Assembly: GCA_046349955.1 (NCBI GenBank) | Contig: JAXMBI010000008.1 | Span: 178,283 to 242,282 of the forward strand | Direction: 5' to 3' | Source: JBGAPH01 sp046349955 | Lineage (GTDB): Bacteria > Planctomycetota > Planctomycetia > Pirellulales > JBGAPH01 | Length of the DNA stretch: 64,000 nt | Translations under genes and position numbers: made by a program | Notes under the pieces: generated by a model | Database searches by the model: none | What the model was told of the DNA's origin: nothing | The model's input: only the letters and a program-made list of their open reading frames with translations | Part shown: positions 53,721 to 61,773 of the stretch, piece by piece | Numbering within the stretch: position 1 is the stretch's first letter | How the letters are laid out: every line of letters begins with the position of its first letter

Positions 53721-54175
53721 CTGCGGCCGACGTTGCCGAAATCGCCGCTGGTTCGAATGCGCGGGTTAGGGGTCGTGGATGCCAATTCTCAGCTGAACCG
53801 CCGTCGTCCGCCGGCAGCACGGTGAGCGCTGCCGGCGGACGCGGATCGGACCACGAATGCCACGACGTGGTCGCTCGGCAGGACCGGTGGTAGTCAGAGT
53901 GTGGATGGTATCTCTGGCCTGCCCCTATAAGAATCGCGGGGGCCTGTCACCGCGAATTGATCGTGATCGCAAGACTCGACGGAATTGCTTGTCAGCTCTT
54001 GCGTTATGAAAACGCGACTCGCTCGTCCACGGAAGTGCCTTCCGTCCTCGGTGTTCCACAACACCCTGAAAAGGCGCTGAGTCACCTTGCCGCGAGAATC
54101 GTTTCCCCTCGAGGCTCGCGCAGGCTAGCATGTGTTGTGACAGTTAGCCCTTGCCCGCACCGCGTAGTCCGTGGC
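53721..54175. other. intergenic stretch before the ECF sigma gene
   Basis: About 455 bases with no supported gene. It contains the right copy of the 34-base direct repeat (53920-53953) and, upstream of it, an inverted-repeat-like segment around GCCGGCGGACG. No clear promoter for the sigma gene could be named. Confidence 0.4.
53920..53953. repeat. 34-base direct repeat, right copy
   Basis: Matches 50478-50511 at 30 of 34 positions. See the left copy. Confidence 0.7.
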
Positions 54176-54205
54176 GTGAACAGCGAGTCCGCACCGCATC
54201 CTTCG

Positions 54206-54793
54206 ATGGGTTTTTGGAGCCGCACCTCCACGAACTTCCTGCGCGCCTTGAGGTCAAAGGATGATGCCGCCTGGGAGCGCATCCTTGCCCGCGCCTGTTG
54301 GCATGTGTTCGCGGTGGCAGGTGCGGCCGGTTTGTCGCCGGAAGATGCAGAAGATGTCATTCAAGACGTGCTGCTGACCGCGAGCAAGAGCTTGCCGAGT
54401 TTCGAGCCGAACGGGAGACGCGGAGCTTTCCGCGCCTGGCTGAATACCATCGTGCGGAGACGCCTGGCCGATAAATGCCGCGAGCGTCGCGCCTGCTTGG
54501 ACCTGGCAACGGGGAGCGCTGACGCAAACCGCCTGTTGGCGAAACTCGCCGGCCACTCGTCCGACCAGGACCTTCCGTCGCGGACCATGATCTCGGAGGA
54601 AGTGCTCACCAAGGTGCGCTCGACTTGTGCGCCGGAGACGTGGGAGGCCTTCACGCGTCAGGTGTATGAGGGGTGGAGCGCGGAGCGGGTTGCCAACGAA
54701 CTGAGCATTACGCTTAATCAGGCCTATCTGGCCAAGTCCCGGATCATTCGGCGACTACGGGACGCGATCGACCGTAAGGGGCAGGCGCCGTGA
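54206..54793 (+). CDS. ECF-type RNA polymerase sigma factor
   Basis: A 195-residue two-domain sigma factor. Region 2 is AEDVIQDVLLTASKSLPSFE then FRAWLNTIVRRRLADKCR; region 4 is WSAERVANELSITLNQAYLA, a helix-turn-helix, ending KSRIIRRLRDAI. The start is uncertain: ATG 54206 (MGFWSRTSTNF) or GTG 54176 (VNSESAPH) are both acceptable. The stop overlaps the GTG of the kinase gene, so the pair is translated together. In planctomycetes such ECF/kinase pairs are a known arrangement in which the kinase replaces an anti-sigma factor. Confidence 0.85.
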   Translation: MGFWSRTSTNFLRALRSKDDAAWERILARACWHVFAVAGAAGLSPEDAEDVIQDVLLTASKSLPSFEPNGRRGAFRAWLNTIVRRRLADKCRERRACLDLATGSADANRLLAKLAGHSSDQDLPSRTMISEEVLTKVRSTCAPETWEAFTRQVYEGWSAERVANELSITLNQAYLAKSRIIRRLRDAIDRKGQAP

Positions 54794-56721
54794 ACAGCTT
54801 CGCGCTTACTCCGCCATCGCAAGAACCGACTCCGTGCCCGCCGCCCGACCGACTGTCGGCGTTTTTGAACGGGCAACTCGCAGCGGACGAGCTCGAAGCC
54901 ATTGGCGACCATACGGGTCGCTGCAGGGGATGCCTGGCAGTGCTCGGGGAGTTCGAACAGCGGCCCGATCCGTTCGCCAAGCGGACGCGACAAGGCTTGT
55001 ACCACCTGCGCGGAAGCTCTGACTTCGTCCGGCTCCTCGAAAAGATGGGCGGCCGCTTTGGAATCGACCTCTCGCAGGCATGGGAGGATCTACGCGCGGA
55101 CCCAGGCCACGCCCTCGATCCCGACGTCCTTCCTTATGAGATTCCCGCTCGCCTCGGCCAGTACGAAATCCTGGAGCTCATTGGCCGGGGTGGAATGGGA
55201 ATGGTCTATCGTGCTCGCCACATCGCCCTCAAGAGCGAGCGAGCGCTAAAGGTCCTGAATCCGGGCCGCAGCACCGACCGCCAGATCGGTCAATTCTATC
55301 GCGAAATCGAGGCGGTTGGCCGCCTGCAGCATCCCAACATCGTGGCGGCGCACGACGCGCTGCAGGAGCAGGGCCTCCATTTTTTGGTCATGGAGCACGT
55401 CGAGGGTGTCAATCTCGCTCAGTTGATCAGCCGGGCCGGACCGCTCTCGATCGGCGACGCAGCAGAGATCGCCCGCCAGGCCGCCCTCGGACTGGGTTAC
55501 GCGCACAAGCATGGCATGATCCACCGTGACGTAAAACCTTCGAACCTGCTGCTATCGAGCGCCGGCGTCGTCAAGATTCTAGATCTGGGTCTCGTGGCTT
55601 TCCGCGTTCCTGCGGAGGCCAATGCCCCGTGCGCCGAGCAGAGCCTTGAAGGCACGCCGGCATACATGGCGCCTGAACAGTGGGCTGGGGCGGCGAACCT
55701 CGATGCGCGCGCCGACCTTTACAGTTTGGGTTGCACCTTGTTCGAACTGTTGGTCGGAGCGCCTCTGGCTTCGGCGAAGGAGGATGGCACGCGAGAGTTC
55801 GGTCGGTTGCCAAGGCTCCGCCAACGCCGGCCGGAAGTTCCGCGCGAGCTCGACGCGCTGCTGCAACGGATGCTGTCCGAGCGGCCTGAAGGCCGGCCGA
55901 GCGACGCCGAAGAGGTAAGTGAGGCGTTAGCCCCGTTCTGCCGAGGGGCAGCGCTAGAGCGACTGGCTTTGCCTTTCGTCGGGACGGCCGCTGAAACGAT
56001 GGCCGAACCAGGCGCTTTGTCTGCACCCTTTGACCGCGGGCGGCACTGGCGCATTACTCGCCGAAGCCTGATTGCAGGCGCAGCCGCGGCGGCGGCTTCC
56101 GCCGGCACGTTTGCCTGGTTCAGGCCGCGCCGAAAACCGGAGGCATTCCTGCTGCCGACCGGCAAATGGCCCCAATGGGTCTTATTGGAAGGCCCGGACA
56201 AGCCTGCGCCTCCGCAAGTGCAACACGGATCGATCGCTGTGCATTCAGCCGCTTGGGCGCTTCTTGGTTTGGGCGTGGCTACGCGATTCCCCTACAAACT
56301 CACAGCGCGAATGTCCGTCACGAACGAAACGCGACGCGCAGGCCTCTTTTTCGGCTATGGGACGCTCCATAACGAAAGTGGTGCGGCCTGCCAACTCGTC
56401 GAGTTCGATCACTACCGCCCCAATGGGCTCCGGGTGAATTGGTCGGAGCTGACCGACGCTTCGCTCTACGATCCGCCCTCACCGAGCGTTTTTCCACTGG
56501 CCTATGGCGGCGAGTCCGTTGCGGCGGGCGCCTTGCACGAGCTCGAAGTGACCGTGGAGCAGTCGGGAGTGACCGCCGTGTCCGTGAATGGGCAGCGATC
56601 GGACCTTGCCCAACTAAGCGGGGTAGTCCGAGGAGGGCACGGGCGCGCCCTGGGCATCGTCGGTGTCTTTGTCGAGCAAGGCGACGTCGTCATTGAACGG
56701 CCCCAGCTCATCTACCCCTGA
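54790..56721 (+). CDS. Ser/Thr protein kinase with N-terminal zinc-finger motif and C-terminal outer domain
   Basis: A 643-residue kinase. Residues 15-60 resemble an anti-sigma zinc-binding module, with H41-x3-C45-x2-C48 (HTGRCRGC). The kinase spans 122-390: glycine loop GRGGMG, Lys154, HRD at 245-247 (HRDVKPSNLLL), DLG at 265-267 replacing DFG, and MAPEQ at 293-297. A helix at about 427-445 (SLIAGAAAAAASAGTFAWF) crosses the membrane, and a 200-residue outer domain follows. GTG 54790 overlaps the sigma stop. It probably controls the partner sigma through the zinc-finger part. Confidence 0.85.
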   Translation: MNSFALTPPSQEPTPCPPPDRLSAFLNGQLAADELEAIGDHTGRCRGCLAVLGEFEQRPDPFAKRTRQGLYHLRGSSDFVRLLEKMGGRFGIDLSQAWEDLRADPGHALDPDVLPYEIPARLGQYEILELIGRGGMGMVYRARHIALKSERALKVLNPGRSTDRQIGQFYREIEAVGRLQHPNIVAAHDALQEQGLHFLVMEHVEGVNLAQLISRAGPLSIGDAAEIARQAALGLGYAHKHGMIHRDVKPSNLLLSSAGVVKILDLGLVAFRVPAEANAPCAEQSLEGTPAYMAPEQWAGAANLDARADLYSLGCTLFELLVGAPLASAKEDGTREFGRLPRLRQRRPEVPRELDALLQRMLSERPEGRPSDAEEVSEALAPFCRGAALERLALPFVGTAAETMAEPGALSAPFDRGRHWRITRRSLIAGAAAAAASAGTFAWFRPRRKPEAFLLPTGKWPQWVLLEGPDKPAPPQVQHGSIAVHSAAWALLGLGVATRFPYKLTARMSVTNETRRAGLFFGYGTLHNESGAACQLVEFDHYRPNGLRVNWSELTDASLYDPPSPSVFPLAYGGESVAAGALHELEVTVEQSGVTAVSVNGQRSDLAQLSGVVRGGHGRALGIVGVFVEQGDVVIERPQLIYP

Positions 56722-56725
56722 CGCG

Positions 56726-57658
56726 CTAGCGAAAGTCGTCGTCGAGCACCGACTCCCCGCCGTCTCGAGTCATGAGAGCCTGAAACACAGCGTTCGAGGT
56801 GCGCTCCGACAAAAAGATCGCCGATCCATCGCACATTAAGACGTTGGCGCCACCAGGATGGAAGGAATAGACCGAGACGTTGTTCTGTTGGTTGATGCTC
56901 GTCTCCACCCAAATGACGAAATTGCCCCAGTCCCCCGCCATCCAAGCGCCATCGCTCCAGGAGCGCTCAAAGACGAACTGGCCCTGGAAGTACAGCGTCG
57001 GCCGACCTGCTTGCTCAGCGATTTGGACGGTTTGTGAAAGACCGTCCACGATCGAACTCAACCGCGTCGGGCCCCATTCCACCTCTGAGTCGAGCGCCTG
57101 GTCGCGTACCGGCTGAAAAGCCTCAGATGCCCATGCGCCGGCGTTGTTGGTTAAATGCCGGACCGCGCTGTAGTCACTAGCGGCTGCATCGATTCCAAGA
57201 TACATGTTTGGGCCGACTCCGGCCTGAGCCACGCGGCGCGGCCGCCCAGGCGTCGAGGGACACTCGTAGGTCGGGATGGTGGTGCGGAGGGCCGCACGAT
57301 TGAGCGGGTCAAGAATGCTCTGGCGAAAGACTAATCGGTCAAAGAGCGCGAGTTGCTCCAAATTGGGCAGCAGAGTCGCTCGCCAGCCGAAGGAGGACCA
57401 GGGTTCTACATCGCCGCGGCCACTTACCGGCTGCAGTCGGGCATCATACCGGTACGGTACGGACGCAGGCTGGTAGTCGCGAGTCGCCGCGGCGTACGAC
57501 GCCAAAGCGAGGCCGATTTGCCTTAGATTCGCAACGCAGGTCACTCGGCGCGAAGATTCCCGGGCCGCCTGGATCGCTGGAAGCAACAGCGCAAGGAGGA
57601 GCGCGATCACGAAAATCGCGACCAGCACCTCGACGAGCGTAAACCCACGTCGGAGCAT
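56726..57658 (-). CDS. DUF1559 protein (pseudopilin-like), separate copy
   Basis: A 310-residue member: RRGFTLVEVLVAIFVIALLL, VANLRQIGLALASYAA, YECPSTPGR, DGLSQTVQIAEQAG and YSFHPGGANVLMCDGSAIFL with H-x9-DG. It is convergent with the kinase gene, the two stops being 4 bases apart. ATG 57658 follows GCGGAGGC in the shared leader. Diverged from the three-gene cluster, so it may be older. Confidence 0.85.
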   Translation of the reverse strand: MLRRGFTLVEVLVAIFVIALLLALLLPAIQAARESSRRVTCVANLRQIGLALASYAAATRDYQPASVPYRYDARLQPVSGRGDVEPWSSFGWRATLLPNLEQLALFDRLVFRQSILDPLNRAALRTTIPTYECPSTPGRPRRVAQAGVGPNMYLGIDAAASDYSAVRHLTNNAGAWASEAFQPVRDQALDSEVEWGPTRLSSIVDGLSQTVQIAEQAGRPTLYFQGQFVFERSWSDGAWMAGDWGNFVIWVETSINQQNNVSVYSFHPGGANVLMCDGSAIFLSERTSNAVFQALMTRDGGESVLDDDFR

Positions 57659-57773
57659 CGCCCTGAGCCTCCGCGAGAACGCACGAAACAAGGCTCGATT
57701 CTAGGGCGGCCGCGAGCGTGTCGCCAGAACGGCTGCGTGCGGGTTGCCGCATGGTTCGGGCACGAACGATTCG
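57659..57773 (-). promoter_or_regulatory. conserved DUF1559 leader, copy before the single gene
   Basis: Same order of blocks as 53609-53720: ATCGTTCGTG, GAACCATGCGG, a CCTAGAAT box in place of TATAGAAT (57698-57705), CGAGCC, TGCGTTCTCGCGGAGGC. Likely promoter and ribosome site. Confidence 0.6.
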
Positions 57774-57853
57774 TAGGCCCTATGGGCCGTGCCGCGTTCC
57801 CTTGCTCGACCTCTTCTCGGCGAATCCGAGCAATTCGCCTGCATGCACGGCCC

Positions 57854-58540
57854 CTACACGGCCCGCCAATCAACGGCCGGACCAAAGCCCTTGGCGCCGT
57901 ACCCCAGCTCCGCCAGCACCGGCGGCTGGGCACGAAGTTCGATCTCGCGGCGGTTGGTCGCCAGGCTGGGGTCGTCGGGGCGGGGCTCGGTTTGGTTGAG
58001 CACGATGCCGGCGATCGAGAGTTCCTCGGCCCAGGCGGTCACCGCCACCAGAGTTTGCAACGCTTGGTTGATGGCGCCCACCGCGTTCCGCACCACCACC
58101 ACGAGCGGATAGCCGAACTCAGCCGCCAGGTTGGCCACGTAATCTTCGGGCCCCAGCGGCGAGAGAAACCCGCCGGCACCTTCGACGAGCACGAACTCGC
58201 TCTGCTCGCGCCAGTAGTCGAGCCCCGTGCGCAGGAGGGCCGCGTCGAGTTCGCGCCCCTCGGCCTCGGCCGCCAAATGCGGCGCGAGCGGCGCTTCGAA
58301 GCGCTGCGGGCAGACGCGGCTGAGCGTGCCTGGCTGGCCGGCCGCTTGCCAGAGGGCGAGCGCGTCGTCGGAAACGAGCTCGTCGCCGCGCCAGGTGCAG
58401 CCGCTGGCCGCCGGCTTGTAGACTCCGACGCGCACGCCGGCGGCCACCAGCGCCTGCGCGATCAGGGCCGCTACGTAGGTCTTGCCCACGCCGGTGTCTG
58501 CGCCAATGATGAACAATCCTGGAGGCTGTGCGCGGCTCAC
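57854..58540 (-). CDS. bioD: dethiobiotin synthetase
   Basis: A 228-residue ATP-dependent carboxylase of biotin synthesis that closes the ureido ring of 7,8-diaminopelargonate. The P-loop GADTGVGKT is at residues 13-21, YKPAASGC holds the catalytic Lys region, FVLVEGAGGFLSPLG matches the second nucleotide motif, and GIVLNQ the guanine/adenine-contact strand. GTG 58540 is chosen because upstream codons are not conserved; the frame is open to 58603. No bioA, bioB or bioF is adjacent, so other biotin genes lie elsewhere. Confidence 0.85.
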   Translation of the reverse strand: MSRAQPPGLFIIGADTGVGKTYVAALIAQALVAAGVRVGVYKPAASGCTWRGDELVSDDALALWQAAGQPGTLSRVCPQRFEAPLAPHLAAEAEGRELDAALLRTGLDYWREQSEFVLVEGAGGFLSPLGPEDYVANLAAEFGYPLVVVVRNAVGAINQALQTLVAVTAWAEELSIAGIVLNQTEPRPDDPSLATNRREIELRAQPPVLAELGYGAKGFGPAVDWRAV

Positions 58541-58605
58541 GCTGCATAGCCTAGTCAACTTCTGTTCGCCGTCTAGTCGCGCCGTTCGCCCCTCGCGGAG
58601 CACTC

Positions 58606-59490
58606 ATGCCCCCTGCCGCCGGTTCCGGAGTCGTCAATGTCGCGCTCGTGCAGATGAGCTGCACCCCTTCCAAGGCCGAGAACGTGGCCAAGGCGCTCGC
58701 GCGGGTTGCCGAGGCGGCCGAGCGCGGGGCCGACGTGGTGTGCCTGCAGGAGCTCTTTGCGGGCCAGTACCCCTGCCAGAGCGAAGACCACGCGAAGTTC
58801 GACGAGGCCGAGCCGATCCCGGGGCCCACGAGCGAGGCTCTGGCGGCAGCGGCCAATCAGCACCAGGTGGTGATCGTCGGTTCGCTGTTCGAGCGGCGGG
58901 CCGCCGGCCTGTACCACAACACGGCCGTGGTCTACGAGCGCGACGGCGGCACGGCCGGCGTGTATCGCAAGATGCACATCCCCGACGATCCGCTCTACTA
59001 CGAGAAGTTCTACTTCACCCCCGGCGACCTCGGCTTTCAAAGCTTCGACACGCAGGCCGGCAAGGTGGGCGTGTGCGTGTGCTGGGATCAGTGGTATCCC
59101 GAGGCGGCCCGGCTCACGGCCCTCACCGGCGCCGAGATGCTCTTCTATCCCACGGCGATCGGCTGGCTGCCAGGCGAGAAAGCGGTCTACGGCGTGAGCC
59201 AGCACTCGGCCTGGGAAACGATGATGCGGAGCCACGCCATCGCCAACGGCGTCTTCGTGGCAGCGGCCAACCGCGTGGGGCGCGAAGGAGAACTCGAGTT
59301 CTGGGGCGCCTCGTTCGTGGCCGACCCCAACGGCAACATCCTGGCCCGCGCCAGCCACGACAAGGAAGAGATCCTGATCGTGCCGTGCGACCTGGGCAAG
59401 ATCGACGTGGTGCGCACCCACTGGCCGTTCCTCCGCGACCGCCGCATCGACGCCTACGGCGACCTCAGCCGGCGGTGGCTCGACCGTTGA
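58606..59490 (+). CDS. aguB: N-carbamoylputrescine amidase
   Basis: A 294-residue nitrilase-superfamily enzyme that hydrolyses N-carbamoylputrescine to putrescine, CO2 and ammonia in polyamine synthesis. The E-K-C triad is Glu49 (CLQELF), Lys122 (YRKMHIPDD) and Cys159 (CVCWDQWYPE), all as in the family; DPLYYEKFYFTPGD is a strong AguB marker. Length is typical. The preceding enzyme, agmatine deiminase AguA, is not in the window. Confidence 0.9.
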   Translation: MPPAAGSGVVNVALVQMSCTPSKAENVAKALARVAEAAERGADVVCLQELFAGQYPCQSEDHAKFDEAEPIPGPTSEALAAAANQHQVVIVGSLFERRAAGLYHNTAVVYERDGGTAGVYRKMHIPDDPLYYEKFYFTPGDLGFQSFDTQAGKVGVCVCWDQWYPEAARLTALTGAEMLFYPTAIGWLPGEKAVYGVSQHSAWETMMRSHAIANGVFVAAANRVGREGELEFWGASFVADPNGNILARASHDKEEILIVPCDLGKIDVVRTHWPFLRDRRIDAYGDLSRRWLDR

Positions 59491-59628
59491 GCGGAGGAAC
59501 GCGGAGGCCCGAGGACGCGGTGGGGACATCGCTTCGCGTCCGCGGTTCGTCGCTCCGTTGCGGCGGGGGGGCTCCTGTAGTAAAAAGACCCCACTTTCGC
59601 GCTCCCGCAAGCTATGCTTGCCTGTCCG

Positions 59629-59658
59629 CTCCGTGTCTCGGTGTCTCCGTGGTGAAAT
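59629..59658. repeat. short phrase repeat of TCTCCGTGT units
   Basis: Three imperfect tandem units, CTCCGTGT-CTCGGTGT-CTCCGTGG, followed by TGAAAT, just before the BMC gene. I recall similar phrases dispersed in several bacterial genomes; here only one copy is seen. Confidence 0.4.
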
Positions 59659-59667
59659 AAGCCTCCG

Positions 59668-60270
59668 ATGACCTCGCTTGCCCTTGTCGAAATCGGCAAT
59701 CTAGCGCCGGCGCTGCTGGTGGCCGATCGCTGCGCGAAGTTCGCCGGCGTACGGATCTTGGGCATCGAAAGCTCCGACAGCGCCGTGCAATGCATCAAGC
59801 TGGCGGGGTCGCCCAGCGATGTCCGGATCGCCGCCGAGGAAGGCGTGGCCCTCGGCCACCTGATGGGAACTTCGGCCTCCATGACGGTTCTGCCGGGCCC
59901 CTTGCCGGAAACGCAAAGCCTGGCCACGGCGCCGCCTGCCTACAGTCCGCTTCTCGAACTCTATGACGCGCGCGTGCCGCGCGAACCTCACATGAGCACT
60001 TCCGATTCGCTGGGCCTCTTGGAAACTCAAGGCCTGGCCGCCGCCCTGCACGCCACCGACGACATGCTCAAGAGCGCGAGCGTGACGCTGGTGGGCAAGG
60101 AAAAGATCGGCGCCGCCTACGTCACGATCATGGTCCGCGGCGACGTGGCCGCCGTGCAGGCCGCCATCGACACCGGCAAGGCCACCGTCGAACGCCTGGG
60201 GGGCAAGCTGATCCTGGCCGACGTCATCGCCCGCCCACACCCAGAGCTGGCGGCGCTGCTGCCGAAGTAG
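59668..60270 (+). CDS. two-domain BMC shell protein
   Basis: A 200-residue protein with two bacterial-microcompartment domains. The second (residues 110-190) is canonical: SLGLLETQGLAAALHATDDM, VTLVGKEKIGAAYVTIMVRG, then VQAAIDTGKATVERLG. The first (1-80) is diverged: LALVEIGNLAPALLVADRC, with a changed middle. Tandem BMC proteins form trimers that mimic hexamers in the shell. No aldehyde dehydrogenase, lyase or other shell gene is next to it, unlike the fucose/rhamnose compartment loci known in planctomycetes, so it is an orphan here. Confidence 0.8.
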   Translation: MTSLALVEIGNLAPALLVADRCAKFAGVRILGIESSDSAVQCIKLAGSPSDVRIAAEEGVALGHLMGTSASMTVLPGPLPETQSLATAPPAYSPLLELYDARVPREPHMSTSDSLGLLETQGLAAALHATDDMLKSASVTLVGKEKIGAAYVTIMVRGDVAAVQAAIDTGKATVERLGGKLILADVIARPHPELAALLPK

Positions 60271-60351
60271 TTTCGGAGAGCGAGGCTTTTTTCTTGCCGC
60301 GCTACCGTGCGATTGCAGTTCCTTAGATGGGGCTGCCGGAGCAAGGCGCGC

Positions 60352-61755
60352 ATGGCACGTCTTTTTCGATCCCAGGCGATCAATCGCGGGTTCCGTCACA
60401 AGCTGGCGTTGGCCCTTGCGCTCGCCCTACAGATCAGCGCAGGAAGCGCTGTTCGGGCCGCGGAATTCTCGCTGCTTCCCAATTTGCCTGATCTTCCCTT
60501 CGGTCCGACCCTGCGCGGAATCTCGGCGGACGGGTCCGTGGTTGTTGGGAGTGGGACGCTTGGGGGCGATGGCGGAATCCTCATGTGGACCGACGGCAAG
60601 GGTCCAACCGTTTTAGAGCCGCTCGACCCGAACAATCCACATCTCAGCGGCGGAACAGTTGTGATCGGGGATGGTTTCGATGGTCGGCGGCAAGTGGGCT
60701 TCTATTCGACCACGGATCACGGAACAACCGCCATTGGCACGCTTTCTCCGTTCGACGCCGGAGATCCCTATTCGACGACGCATACTGAAGCTGTCTCCGA
60801 CGATGGAAGAGTGATCGTCGGTTGGTGCCAATACGCCGATTCCGATCCGAACGACGATGTGTTTGCGGTCGACCAAGCGTTTGTTTGGACCACGCAAGGC
60901 GGAATGGTTGGGTTGGGGGATCTCGCAGGTGGCGCGTTCGGGAGCCGCGCTGTGGATGTATCGGCGGATGGCTCCAAAGTCGTGGGACTAGCGAACACCG
61001 ATCGCGGCTCCGAGGCAGTCTACTGGACGAGCAACACGGGTTTCGTGAAGCTAGGGCGGCTGAGCGATGCGCCGGACGCCGCCGACGATATCGCACAAGC
61101 CGTTTCGTTCAACGGTGCAGCAATTGTGGGGGCCGCCCATGGAAGGAACGGCTTCGAGGCGTTTCGATGGACCCAAGAAACCGGCATGATGAGTTTGGGT
61201 GAATTGGATTCGAACGAGACGGACAGCAATGCCCTGGACGTGTCGGCCGACGGAAAGATTGTTGTCGGCAGGAGCTTCGTGGAGGGCGATGAGACCTCGT
61301 TCATTTGGGACTCCCTGCGAGGGAAACGCCTTCTGGCCGACGTCCTCGTTCATGACTTCGGCCTGACGACGGTTCTTGATTATCTGCACCAGAATCGCTG
61401 GGGACCTTTTCGAGTCGAAGGCATGACGGACGACGCCAACGTTCTCTTCGGACAAGATTGGGTGGCCGATCTCCGAGGCGCCTATATGCCCGGCGATGCT
61501 GACTTCGATGGCAGCGTCACTCTCGAGGACTTTGGCCTTCTCAAGGCACACTTCGGGACCGGCAAGTTCCGCGATCAAGGCGACTTTTCGGCCGATGGCC
61601 GAGTCGACCTGTCCGACTTCGGGATTCTCAAGGCCAACTTCGGCGCCGCGCGGCCTGTCCCGGAGCCAACGCCGCTGCTGCTCGCCCTATTCGGCATTCC
61701 GGCCCTACTACGGGCGGCCGCCAGCGGACGAGCAAGATTGGCTCGGGCGCGATAG
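60352..61755 (+). CDS. exported HAF-repeat PEP-CTERM protein with dockerin-like pair
   Basis: A 467-residue surface protein: signal peptide to about residue 38 (AVRAAEF), then several extracellular HAF repeats (ISADGSVVVGSGTLGGDGGI, AVSDDGRVIVGW, DVSADGSKVVGLAN), a dockerin-like pair with two calcium loops (GDADFDGSVTLEDFGLLKAH and FSADGRVDLSDFGILKANFG) and a PEP-CTERM anchor beginning VPEPTPLLLALFG. ATG 60352 begins the signal peptide. The dockerin loops match those of the 47-50 kb paralogs. Confidence 0.8.
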   Translation: MARLFRSQAINRGFRHKLALALALALQISAGSAVRAAEFSLLPNLPDLPFGPTLRGISADGSVVVGSGTLGGDGGILMWTDGKGPTVLEPLDPNNPHLSGGTVVIGDGFDGRRQVGFYSTTDHGTTAIGTLSPFDAGDPYSTTHTEAVSDDGRVIVGWCQYADSDPNDDVFAVDQAFVWTTQGGMVGLGDLAGGAFGSRAVDVSADGSKVVGLANTDRGSEAVYWTSNTGFVKLGRLSDAPDAADDIAQAVSFNGAAIVGAAHGRNGFEAFRWTQETGMMSLGELDSNETDSNALDVSADGKIVVGRSFVEGDETSFIWDSLRGKRLLADVLVHDFGLTTVLDYLHQNRWGPFRVEGMTDDANVLFGQDWVADLRGAYMPGDADFDGSVTLEDFGLLKAHFGTGKFRDQGDFSADGRVDLSDFGILKANFGAARPVPEPTPLLLALFGIPALLRAAASGRARLARAR

Positions 61756-61773
61756 GCGGGCGAGCCCGGAGAG

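Noticed and set aside
59491..60352. A microcompartment operon around the BMC gene
   Set aside because: The neighbours (aguB, a PEP-CTERM protein) have no compartment role and no other shell gene is present.
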